Shown here: positions 17,394 through 25,808 of the stretch, piece after piece
Numbering within the stretch: position 1 is the stretch's first letter
How the letters are laid out: every line of letters begins with the position of its first letter
Assembly: GCA_030653365.1 (NCBI GenBank)
Contig: JAURZL010000012.1
Span: 1 to 64,000 of the forward strand
From: Anaerolineaceae bacterium
Lineage (GTDB): Bacteria > Chloroflexota > Anaerolineae > Anaerolineales > Anaerolineaceae
Length of the DNA: 64,000 nt
Reading direction: 5' to 3'
The notes under the pieces: generated by a model
Told to the model about the DNA's origin: nothing
The model's input: the letters and a program-made list of their open reading frames with translations, nothing else
Databases searched by the model: none
Made by a program: the position numbers and the translations under genes

Positions 17394-18569
17394 TTAATCA
17401 TCAAACTGTTTTTCAAGCTTATTTTTTCTGTGGTTAATTTTTGCCGAAAAAATTAGCAATGCCACCATGGCACACATCACAGCAGCAGAAAGAAAGTAAA
17501 AACGAACGGATGAGAATCCAAAAATGATGCTGATAAGTGAAAAGAGGAATGGGGAGATGAACTGACCGGCAAAGAGAGCACTGGTATTAAGTGATAATGC
17601 CCAGCCACTTAAATCCGGGGTCACCTGGTTGGAAATGGTGAGTGCATTGTAGGGCACCAGTGTACCAATACCCAAACCAGTGATAAAGACCGCCAGGATG
17701 ATCATCCATAAACTGTTGGCTGAAAAAAGGATGATGAATCCAATGACTGAAACACCCAATCCAAATATGGCGGTGTTGTTTTTAAATGCCCGATATATTT
17801 TGTCAAAAATAAGAGCGACCAGGAATTGAGCTCCCTGATAAGAGGCAATGGCAATCCCACTTTCGGCTGAATCTCCCAGGTTTGTATCCTTCAGGTAAAA
17901 AGCCATCTGGTTGGAAATTAAATTGAAGATAACGATGGAAAACAAATTAAATAAAACGACTGCGTATACCAGTATGGGTAATTTTGCCTGTTTAACCGCT
18001 TGACCTGAGGATTTCGGTTCCGGTAAATAAAAATAGACGATGATGAAAACAAACAGACTTATCCCATAAGCTCCCAAAGCATAGCGCCAGTTGTAAAGCG
18101 CAAGCCAGCCGGAAATCAAAGACATCAAAATAGCACTGGATGTTGCCACAGCTGAAGAAAAACCCATCAATTTGGCTCTTTTATCACCTGAGAACAGATC
18201 AGCAATCAGCGAGAACGATAATGGCGTAACCAAACCCATACCAATGCCAAGAAATGCTCTTAGCACCATAAAAACCGTGAAGTTTGTGATGAAAGCAGAT
18301 CCAACTCCGGAAATAAAATAGATAACCAATCCTGTTAAGAGGATATGGCGCTTTTTAAAATGCAAAGTTAATTGGCCTGAAAGTAAGCTGAAAGGGATCA
18401 AAAATAAAGCTGGAAAATTCAACATCATTTGCAATTCCAATATGCTTGCTTGTGGAAAAGAAAGCTGGATACGCCCTAAAGCGGGGGCTACCGCTGTGAC
18501 AGCCAATACTGCCAAAATTGAAAGTGATAATACGGCAAAGGAGAGATTTTTTTGCGTTGCTGAACTCAA
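17394..18569 (-). CDS. MFS transporter (tandem paralogue 2)
   Basis: This 391-residue permease has twelve likely membrane helices. It carries the first-half signature VAPALGRIQLSFPQAS, a conserved LRAFLGIGMGLVTPLSFSLIADL helix 4-5 region and GWALYNWR-like loops. It is closely related along its whole length to the protein encoded directly upstream (18606-19778), so the pair arose by tandem duplication. The start is TTG with AGG eight bases upstream. The substrate cannot be named; drug or metabolite efflux is typical for such 390-residue MFS proteins. Confidence 0.87.
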   Translation of the reverse strand: MSSATQKNLSFAVLSLSILAVLAVTAVAPALGRIQLSFPQASILELQMMLNFPALFLIPFSLLSGQLTLHFKKRHILLTGLVIYFISGVGSAFITNFTVFMVLRAFLGIGMGLVTPLSFSLIADLFSGDKRAKLMGFSSAVATSSAILMSLISGWLALYNWRYALGAYGISLFVFIIVYFYLPEPKSSGQAVKQAKLPILVYAVVLFNLFSIVIFNLISNQMAFYLKDTNLGDSAESGIAIASYQGAQFLVALIFDKIYRAFKNNTAIFGLGVSVIGFIILFSANSLWMIILAVFITGLGIGTLVPYNALTISNQVTPDLSGWALSLNTSALFAGQFISPFLFSLISIIFGFSSVRFYFLSAAVMCAMVALLIFSAKINHRKNKLEKQFDD

Positions 18570-18605
18570 TTTATGACCTGTAAAGGATACGGATTTGGTA
18601 GTTCG

Positions 18606-19778
18606 TTATGGTTGTTGAGAATAAACATTGCTTCTTCGCTTTTGCAGGAGTGACCAGAATAAAAATATTACCGCTGCGATGATTGTGAGAATACCGCTTA
18701 CCAAAAATTCATCACGAATTTTCTGAAAACGGAACAGGCTCCCCAACAATGAGATTACCAACGGAGAGATAAATTGTCCGAGATAAAGTGAACTATTGGT
18801 GATGGAAAGGGCCGGTCCATTTTGTTCGTTCGAAACCATATTGGCGGTGATCAGGAAAATGGTTGGCATCAAAATTCCGATTCCCATACCAGCAATAAAG
18901 AGAGAGACCAATATGGCTGGAAATGTTTCTACAAAATTCATAGCCAACAATCCCCCACCAAGTGAGAGTAGAGCAAGCAGTGTGACATTCGATTTTAAGA
19001 ACTTGCGAATTTGACCAAACGCCATCCCAACCAAAAAAGCGGCCAGGTTCATGGTCGCAATACTTATTCCACTCTGTCCTGCATCTCCGATCCCTGTACT
19101 TTGAATAAATAGGGCAATACGGGCAGGAATGAGGTAAAACACTACCATTAAAAGGATTGTCAAAAAGCCCATTCCAAACACACCTAGTGGTAATTTGCCA
19201 GTCTTTGTTGAGATTCGTTGGGTTGCTGGGGGGTCGGGTAATGAAAACCAGACCATGATCAATACAATTAGGCTGACCAGATAAACCCCAAAGGCAAATC
19301 GCCAACTAAAGAGTGCCAGCCAACCGGAAAGGATCGTTAAAAAAATTCCGCCCAATGTGGCAAATGCTGAAGATTGTCCCATGGTTGTAGATCGTTCAAC
19401 ACCATGGTAAAAATCTGCAATCAAAGAGAGGGAAAGTGCAGAAATCAATCCTGTACCGACTCCCAATAAGGCGCGCATAACCAAAATCAGGGGGATACTG
19501 TTCATCAATCCGCCACCGACTCCGGCAATCAAATAAATTCCAAGCCCTATAAAAAGGATTTTTCGCTTGGAGAAGATCAATGAAAATCGACCGGTTAGCA
19601 AGCTGAAAGGAATGATGAAGAGCGGTGTTAAGGTAAGAATCATCTGAATGGTAAGTTGGCTCGCTTCCGGAAAGGCTTGCTGAATACGCCCTAAAGCAGG
19701 AGAGATTGCTGCTCCAGAAAGGATTGAGAGAAACGAAAGCGATAGGATGGTAGGTTTGAGAAGTTTAGTTTTCAACAA
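18606..19778 (-). CDS. MFS transporter (tandem paralogue 1)
   Basis: This 390-residue, twelve-helix major facilitator is a paralogue of the next gene. The two share ISPALGRIQQAFPEAS-type N-termini, MRALLGVGTGLISALSLSLIADF and the central SGWLALFSWRFA motif. The start appears to be TTG at 19778; no ATG gives the conserved N-terminus. Only 36 bases separate it from the second copy, so they are likely co-transcribed. It is divergent from the ABC importer at 20092. The substrate is unknown. Confidence 0.87.
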   Translation of the reverse strand: MLKTKLLKPTILSLSFLSILSGAAISPALGRIQQAFPEASQLTIQMILTLTPLFIIPFSLLTGRFSLIFSKRKILFIGLGIYLIAGVGGGLMNSIPLILVMRALLGVGTGLISALSLSLIADFYHGVERSTTMGQSSAFATLGGIFLTILSGWLALFSWRFAFGVYLVSLIVLIMVWFSLPDPPATQRISTKTGKLPLGVFGMGFLTILLMVVFYLIPARIALFIQSTGIGDAGQSGISIATMNLAAFLVGMAFGQIRKFLKSNVTLLALLSLGGGLLAMNFVETFPAILVSLFIAGMGIGILMPTIFLITANMVSNEQNGPALSITNSSLYLGQFISPLVISLLGSLFRFQKIRDEFLVSGILTIIAAVIFLFWSLLQKRRSNVYSQQP

Positions 19779-20091
19779 AATTTCCAGGAGATCAGAAAAT
19801 TAACAGGTGTTCAGTGACACAAAACATCGTAACGATGATTAAGCTGTATTGTACACTGCTTTTTATTTTTTCAGATTGATTTTCAAGCAGTAAAATTCGT
19901 TTTGAATCTGCGAAAAATAAAATTCACGCTTTCCTTGAAAAATTTATGACATTTTTCATTTAATAATGGTTTGATTTCTGTATACTTTCACTATTAAATC
20001 TATATAATGAATATGTCGTTTGTCTTCAGTTTATTCTTGAAGATAAAATCACTGGCACTATCGTGCCGACACAATTTTTCGGAGGAGAAAA
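19779..20091. promoter_or_regulatory. divergent intergenic region with a candidate promoter
   Basis: This 313-base AT-rich stretch lies between the MFS pair and the ABC importer. On the plus strand TATAAT stands at 20003-20008; no good -35 box is at the right distance. GGCAC-TATC-GTGCC (20054-20067) forms a small hairpin in the leader, followed by GGAGGAG as ribosome site before the ATG at 20092. No clear Fur-type dyad was seen. Confidence 0.45.
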
Positions 20092-21147
20092 ATGAAAAAA
20101 GTAAGTCTTTATTTAATCGTGACGATGTTGGTTGTTTCGTTCCTTGCTGCCTGTCAACCAGCTGAAGTTGAACCAGCTGCAGATGTCATTACCGACACTG
20201 AGCTGAATGTACTCTGTACACCCCAGGAAGAATGGTGTCAGGGTATGAAACAGGAGTTTGAAGCACTTTATGGGATCACCGTGAATTATGTGCGCATGTC
20301 ATCTGGTGAAGCTTTAGCCCGTGTTGAAGCTGAGAAGGATAATCCCACATTCGATATCTGGTGGGGTGGCCCGATCGATAGTTTTGTTGCCGCTAAAGAA
20401 AAAGGCTTATTAGAGCAATACGATTCACCCAATTATGGCAATATCCGCGATCCAAAGTTAATGAAAGATGTTGATAATTACTGGGTTGGTGTGTATGTCG
20501 GTAGCCTTGGCTTTGCCACCAATAAAAACTGGTTGGAAGCCAACCCGGGTGTGGAAGCTCCAAAATCCTGGGATGATCTGTTGAAACCAGAATTCAAAGG
20601 CCAGATCATGGTTGCGCATCCTTCCACTTCAGGGACCTCCTACACAGCTTTAGCCACCATTCTCCAAATCCGTGGTCAAGAGGCTGGCTGGGAATATATC
20701 AGACAATATGCAGGACAAATGGCACAATTTACGAAGAGTGGTGCTGCACCCGCGAAGTTTGTTGGTCAGGGTGAAGCTGCTGTGGCGATTGTGTTCTCAC
20801 ATGATACCGTCAATGAAATCGAAAATAATCAGATGCCATTGGTCTTGACATTCCCGGAAGAAGGCACTGGTTATGAAATTGGTGGACAGGCTATTTTGAA
20901 AGGCGCCAAGCACATGCAGGCAGCTAAACTTTGGTTTGACTGGGCAATCTCTCCCGAAGGTCAAGCTTTAGGCCCGAAATACAATGCATATCAGGCACCC
21001 ACCGTATCAGGTGTTGAACTTTCTCACCCAGAGCTCCTGGAAGTAAACCTGATTGAGTATGATTTCATCTGGGCAGGTACACATAAGACTGAATACGTGG
21101 ATAAATTTACCAACGAAATTCAGAATGCTGAAAATCTGAAACAATAA
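20092..21147 (+). CDS. iron-type ABC importer substrate-binding lipoprotein
   Basis: This is a 351-residue extracytoplasmic binding protein with a lipoprotein signal (LAAC, Cys21). It belongs to the FbpA/AfuA-like group: FDIWWGGPIDSFVAAKEKG, SWDDLLKPEFKGQIMV, and HPSTSGTSYT (ligand and phosphate-binding loop). A strong GGAGGAG site precedes the ATG. Together with the fused permease and the ATPase that follow it forms a complete importer. Members of this group carry Fe(III), 2-aminoethylphosphonate or sugar phosphates, so the substrate stays open. Confidence 0.88.
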   Translation: MKKVSLYLIVTMLVVSFLAACQPAEVEPAADVITDTELNVLCTPQEEWCQGMKQEFEALYGITVNYVRMSSGEALARVEAEKDNPTFDIWWGGPIDSFVAAKEKGLLEQYDSPNYGNIRDPKLMKDVDNYWVGVYVGSLGFATNKNWLEANPGVEAPKSWDDLLKPEFKGQIMVAHPSTSGTSYTALATILQIRGQEAGWEYIRQYAGQMAQFTKSGAAPAKFVGQGEAAVAIVFSHDTVNEIENNQMPLVLTFPEEGTGYEIGGQAILKGAKHMQAAKLWFDWAISPEGQALGPKYNAYQAPTVSGVELSHPELLEVNLIEYDFIWAGTHKTEYVDKFTNEIQNAENLKQ

Positions 21148-21165
21148 AATATCAGACCACAAAAA

Positions 21166-21191
21166 AGGGCGGCGTGCACGCACGCCGCCCT
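21166..21191. terminator. 12-bp intercistronic hairpin (attenuator or mRNA stabiliser)
   Basis: AGGGCGGCGTGC (21166-21177) pairs perfectly with GCACGCCGCCCT (21180-21191) around AC. Six A residues precede it and no U-run follows, so full termination on the plus strand is unlikely. Placed between the binding-protein gene and the permease gene, it may raise binding-protein mRNA relative to the membrane components. Confidence 0.8.
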
Positions 21192-21204
21192 CCGTTAAAT
21201 TGGA

Positions 21205-23478
21205 ATGATTATGCAAAATTCCCCCGTTAAGACTGAAAAAACGCTTCCGAAAACCTCAGCCATCATTCACCGAATTCGAGAATTTACCCTCATCGGAAGA
21301 GATCCGGTTCTCTTCATGAGTTTATTATTAGCTGGTATTTTTATTTTTGTTTTTATTGTATACCCTTTATTCCGCTCTGTATCCGGAGGTTTTATTTCTA
21401 AAGAAGGTGCATTTGATGTCACCTACTTTGCACGCTATTTTGATGATTATTATGGTCCGTCTTTACGAAAAGCTTTTTTAGACACCATGTTAATGGGTCT
21501 ATTAACCGCGACTGCAGGAACATTAGTCGGTTTTATCTTTGCCTATGCTGTGGTGCGTTGTAATATTCCCGGAAAAAAATATGTCCATTGGTTGGCATTG
21601 GTTCCAACCGTATCCCCCCCGTTCGCATTGGCACTTTCCATGATTTTATTGTTTGGCCGCAATGGATTGATCACAAAAAAATTGTTTGGGATAACTTTTG
21701 TTCAGGGCATGAATGACGTCTATGGCCTGGATGGTTTGGTGATCGTACAGACAATCACATTCTTCTCAGTTTCGTACCTGATCCTGCGGGCTATGTTAGA
21801 GCGTTTGAATCCAGCGATTGAGGAAGCGGCATCCAGCCTGGGTGCCGGGCGATTTCATTTGTTTCGCACCATCACATTACCGCTTTTAATTCCCGGAATT
21901 GCAGCCTCATTTCTGTTGCTCTTCGTCGAATCGCTGGCAGATTTGGGTAATCCGTTATTCCTGTCGGGTAATCGCACGGTACTCTCTGCTCAAATCTTCC
22001 TGGCGGTTATCGGAGAATACAACTATCAGAAAGCCAGCGCTTTATCCTTTGTGTTGATGATTCCTACCCTGGTTATTTTTCTCGTTCAACGTTATTACGT
22101 AAATCGCCGTACGTATATATCCGTAACCGGAAAACCGGCCGGATCCATCATCCTGGAAAAAGACCCCATCATTCGCTGGGTCTTTAATTTCTTAGCCTAT
22201 GCAATGATTGGTTTCATTCTGCTTTTGTATACGACAATTGTGTATGGTTCCTTCAGCACTGCCTGGGGGGTTGATTTCACACCTACCTTACGCCATTGGG
22301 AAATGACTCTCACGCGCGGTGTCGAAGCAATCCTGGATACTACATTCCTGAGTGCTCTGGCGACACCATTTGCAGCCATCCTGGGTATGATCATTGCCTG
22401 GCTGGTGGTGCGAAAAAATTTCACTGGAAAATCGGTGCTTGATTTCACCTCCAATCTGGGCGGAGCAGTTCCTGGTACGATTCTGGGTATTGGATTTGTG
22501 ATGGCATTCAATAAGCCACCACTGGCATTAGCGATTGTGATTTATGCAGCGATGGCATTGTTTTTTGCTTCGGTGGTTGGAAAGACCAAGTGGGAAAAGA
22601 TCATCATCCTGGTGGTGGGAACAGCGGCTGGTGTGGCACTTAATCAGGTATATGAACCCTATATGTATTACATCCTGGGGGGATTCTATCTGGTAGTGGC
22701 TATTTATTTGATGGTTACCCTAAAGGTATTTAGAAAACCACTGGTTCTGGCTGTGCTGGGGATTTATGTGATGTCCACCAATTGGGCTGTGATGATTTCA
22801 AAACCAATTGCTGATTTAAGTCGTTCTTTGGAGCGTGGTTTTTGGAGTAATGCGATATTCCAGGCTTCAGACCATATCAAGGTGCTTGTGCAACCCACAC
22901 CAGCCCTCCTGGCAATTGCATTGGTATTTGCAGGCGTATTATTACTACAAAATTTGAGTGGAAAAACATCTCGGATTGGGATTGGAATTTTAACGCTGGC
23001 TGTACCGTGTGCGCTGTCGTTTGTAGGCGTCCCATTCGCTATGGTAGGTGGTGCTTATATCATAATGGGAGCCTTTATTGTGCGTTCAGTACCCGCTTCT
23101 GTGCGATCGGGTGTGGCGGCTTTGCAACAAATTGACCCATCAATTGAAGAAGCTTCCAATATCCTGGGGGCGGATTCTCAATATACTTTCCGTAAGGTGA
23201 CTTTGCCGTTGATCTTACCGGCTTTGTTTGCCGGGCTGGTCTTTAGTTTTACCCGGCATATGACCAGCGTCTCGGCCATCATTTTCCTGATCTCAGCCAA
23301 ATGGAGGATTGTGACTGCCTCCATCCTGAGTGAATGGGAGCAGGGCGGTGTCAGCATTGCTGCTGCCTATTCAACCGTCATCATCATCTTTGTGTTGATT
23401 GCTATATTTTTATTGAATTTACTCGTCAATAAACTCTTTAAGGGTAGAGGCTCAGTGGATATGAGTCAGGGATTCTAA
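21205..23478 (+). CDS. ABC importer permease, two fused FbpB-type domains
   Basis: This 757-residue inner-membrane protein has two permease domains in one chain. Each ends in an EAA loop that docks the ATPase: AIEEAASSLGAGRFHLFRTI in the N-half and SIEEASNILGADSQYTFRKV in the C-half. A less conserved multi-span middle region (about 400-540) lies between. Fused permeases are usual in Fe(III)-type importers. ATGs at 21205 and 21211 are equally possible. The ATPase gene follows after 19 bases. Confidence 0.92.
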   Translation: MIMQNSPVKTEKTLPKTSAIIHRIREFTLIGRDPVLFMSLLLAGIFIFVFIVYPLFRSVSGGFISKEGAFDVTYFARYFDDYYGPSLRKAFLDTMLMGLLTATAGTLVGFIFAYAVVRCNIPGKKYVHWLALVPTVSPPFALALSMILLFGRNGLITKKLFGITFVQGMNDVYGLDGLVIVQTITFFSVSYLILRAMLERLNPAIEEAASSLGAGRFHLFRTITLPLLIPGIAASFLLLFVESLADLGNPLFLSGNRTVLSAQIFLAVIGEYNYQKASALSFVLMIPTLVIFLVQRYYVNRRTYISVTGKPAGSIILEKDPIIRWVFNFLAYAMIGFILLLYTTIVYGSFSTAWGVDFTPTLRHWEMTLTRGVEAILDTTFLSALATPFAAILGMIIAWLVVRKNFTGKSVLDFTSNLGGAVPGTILGIGFVMAFNKPPLALAIVIYAAMALFFASVVGKTKWEKIIILVVGTAAGVALNQVYEPYMYYILGGFYLVVAIYLMVTLKVFRKPLVLAVLGIYVMSTNWAVMISKPIADLSRSLERGFWSNAIFQASDHIKVLVQPTPALLAIALVFAGVLLLQNLSGKTSRIGIGILTLAVPCALSFVGVPFAMVGGAYIIMGAFIVRSVPASVRSGVAALQQIDPSIEEASNILGADSQYTFRKVTLPLILPALFAGLVFSFTRHMTSVSAIIFLISAKWRIVTASILSEWEQGGVSIAAAYSTVIIIFVLIAIFLLNLLVNKLFKGRGSVDMSQGF

Positions 23479-23497
23479 TTAATCGATTGAGGTACTT

Positions 23498-24583
23498 ATG
23501 TATTTAACTTTAGAAAATATTACAAAAATATTTCCAGCTCGCGGAGGTGTGGGCGAAGTAACCGCAGTTTATAATGTCGACCTGAACATCGAAAAGGGAG
23601 AATTGGTGACTTTACTGGGTCCCAGTGGCTGCGGAAAAACAACTACATTGCGAATGATTGCCGGGTTTGAATTCCCGACAGCCGGTCAAATTATCCTGGA
23701 CGGTAATGAAATCAATATGTTGCCTCCCCATCGGCGGGATATGTCAATGGTTTTTCAGAGTTATGCCATATTTCCTCATCTGGATGTGTTTGAGAATATT
23801 GCGTATGGCTTGAATGTACAACGATTACCAAAAGCCACCATAAAAGAAAGGGTGGAAAGGGTTCTGGATCTTGTGCGGCTGCAAGGGTTTGGCGATCGTG
23901 CACCGACCCAGCTTTCGGGTGGACAACAACAACGTGTCGCTCTGGCAAGAGCACTGATTATGGAGCCAAAAGTGTTGTTAATGGATGAACCGCTTTCCAA
24001 TCTGGATGCAAAGCTGCGGGAAGAAATGCGTTTTGAAATCCGTCGGATCCAGAAAGAATTAAATATAACCAGTGTATATGTTACCCACGATCAGATTGAA
24101 GCCATGACTCTATCAGATCGAATTGTGGTCATGAATAACGGCATTATCGAACAGGTAGGCACACCGGTAGAGATGTACCGCTTCCCCAACAGCCGCTTTG
24201 TAGCAAATTTTATTGGTCGTGCTAATTTTGTACATGGAGTCGTACAAAAACAAAATGGTCAGAGTTTAATCGTAAAAGTATTTGACGAAGTGATGGAATT
24301 ATTGAATATTCAACGCGACTTTCATGAACAGGAATCAGTCAGCCTGATTGTGCGTCCGGAGATGATCAGAATTAAAAAAACAGGTGAGCTGCTTAAAGGA
24401 ATAATCAGGCGAGGCGTCTATCTGGGAGATGTAATCGAGTATGATGTCGAAGTCGGTGGGCAATTGTTAACCTGCGTTGAGTCAAACCCGTATGTCATGG
24501 AACTCTTTCCGAACGGAGAACAAGTCACCGTTGGATTCGCTGAAGGGTGTATTCAGGTGCTGCCGGAAGAAGCGAACAGCTAA
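23498..24583 (+). CDS. ABC importer ATPase (FbpC/PotA-like)
   Basis: This 361-residue nucleotide-binding subunit has Walker A GPSGCGKTT (41-49), the signature LSGGQQQRVALARA, Walker B LLMDEPLSNLDAKLREE and the switch His in VTHDQIEAM. The last 120 residues form the TOBE-type regulatory domain of this subfamily. It energises the permease encoded just upstream. Substrate specificity cannot be read from the ATPase. Confidence 0.95.
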   Translation: MYLTLENITKIFPARGGVGEVTAVYNVDLNIEKGELVTLLGPSGCGKTTTLRMIAGFEFPTAGQIILDGNEINMLPPHRRDMSMVFQSYAIFPHLDVFENIAYGLNVQRLPKATIKERVERVLDLVRLQGFGDRAPTQLSGGQQQRVALARALIMEPKVLLMDEPLSNLDAKLREEMRFEIRRIQKELNITSVYVTHDQIEAMTLSDRIVVMNNGIIEQVGTPVEMYRFPNSRFVANFIGRANFVHGVVQKQNGQSLIVKVFDEVMELLNIQRDFHEQESVSLIVRPEMIRIKKTGELLKGIIRRGVYLGDVIEYDVEVGGQLLTCVESNPYVMELFPNGEQVTVGFAEGCIQVLPEEANS

Positions 24584-24615
24584 AAATAAAATACTCATGT
24601 TGTTGGATTTTTAGC

Positions 24616-24688
24616 AATTACTAATTACTGATAGAAAAATGAATAATTACTCTCCAGTTACCAGACTTAATTACTCATGGTAGTAATT
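24616..24688 (+). promoter_or_regulatory. cluster of AATTACT repeats upstream of the His-tailed exporter
   Basis: AATTACT occurs at 24616-24622, 24623-24629, 24645-24651 and 24669-24675, and its inverted form AGTAATT at 24682-24688. Steps of 22 and 24 bases are about two helical turns. The cluster ends 25 bases before the ATG at 24713, where operator sites would be expected. It may still be chance in AT-rich DNA. Confidence 0.4.
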
Positions 24689-24712
24689 TATTTAAAGAAA
24701 GGCGTGTAAAGT

Positions 24713-25753
24713 ATGAAAAAGCAGTTCCCGGTTTTCCTGATCGCACTATTATCTGCTTTGTTGTTTGGGGCTGCAACGCCGATCAGTAAAAGTTTATTGA
24801 CTCATTTATCCTCTTTTCAATTAGCTGGCCTTCTTTATATTGGTGCTGCACTGGGTGTCATATTTCTTGTGATCCGTGAAGGAAAATTTACCTTACCCTG
24901 GCGAATGGATCGAAAAAACGCCTTTCGTTTAATAGGTGCTGTGTTCTTTGGTGGAATGTTGGGACCACTTGCGTTATTGGCTGGGTTAAGGCTTGCACAG
25001 GCATCTTCAGTTTCGATGTGGCTAAACCTGGAAATGGTTGCTACTGCGATATTGGGACATTTCATTTTCAAAGATCATTTGACACGTACTGGTTGGCTGG
25101 CCGCTGGTGGTATTTTGCTTTCTGCAATCGTATTAACTTCTGGGGAAGGATCTGCTGGCTTTTTGGCAGGTTTGTTGGTGACAATTGCTTGTATTTGCTG
25201 GGGAATCGACAATCACCTGACAGCTTTGATTGATGGGATTACACCGGCACAATCAACCTTATGGAAAGGATTAATAGCAGGTACCACCAATCTACTCATC
25301 GGAATCAGTATTGCCCCGTTAACTGGTTCGATTGGAATTGTCATTGGTGGTCTGGTTCTTGGTGTTTTTGCGTATGGTTTTAGTATCGTACTTTATATCA
25401 CCTCAGCCCAACATCTAGGTGCCACTCGCAGCCAGTTAATTTTTTCCAGCGCACCATTTTGGGGTATTCTCCTGTCCATTCTGATTTTGGGAGACAGGTT
25501 CACCTGGCAATTAGCGCTTGCGATCTTTTTGTTTATTGCATCGATGCTGCTATTGATGCGCGAACAACATCAACATACCCACGTTCATGAAACGATCTTG
25601 CATGACCACTCTCACCGTCACGATGATGGTCATCATGATCACCATGATGAGGGTGCACCTGGAGTCTGGCACACTCATGCTCACCAGCATAAATTCCTGA
25701 AACATGCTCATCCGCATATGCCTGATCTTCATCACCGGCATACCCATTCATAA
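24713..25753 (+). CDS. EamA/DMT transporter with His-rich C-terminal tail
   Basis: This 346-residue protein has two EamA repeats, about ten membrane helices over residues 1-280, with the typical start LLSALLFGAATPISKSLL and second-repeat ITSAQHLGATRSQLIFSSAPF. The last 65 residues form a soluble tail with over twenty His plus several Asp, in runs such as HDDGHHDHHDE and HAHPHMPD. Such tails bind Ni, Co, Zn or Cu, so this DMT member probably handles or senses a transition metal. Metal export is inference. It stands alone between the ABC importer and the convergent GH2 gene. Confidence 0.88.
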   Translation: MKKQFPVFLIALLSALLFGAATPISKSLLTHLSSFQLAGLLYIGAALGVIFLVIREGKFTLPWRMDRKNAFRLIGAVFFGGMLGPLALLAGLRLAQASSVSMWLNLEMVATAILGHFIFKDHLTRTGWLAAGGILLSAIVLTSGEGSAGFLAGLLVTIACICWGIDNHLTALIDGITPAQSTLWKGLIAGTTNLLIGISIAPLTGSIGIVIGGLVLGVFAYGFSIVLYITSAQHLGATRSQLIFSSAPFWGILLSILILGDRFTWQLALAIFLFIASMLLLMREQHQHTHVHETILHDHSHRHDDGHHDHHDEGAPGVWHTHAHQHKFLKHAHPHMPDLHHRHTHS

Positions 25754-25808
25754 ATAAAACACACAGATAGACTCAAGAATTCTTCGACACGAAAACCGTG
25801 TAAATACA

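Noticed and set aside
25533..25751. Minus-strand open frames opposite the His-rich tail
   Set aside because: They mirror the CAT/CAC repeats of the DMT gene and have no ribosome site or family resemblance.
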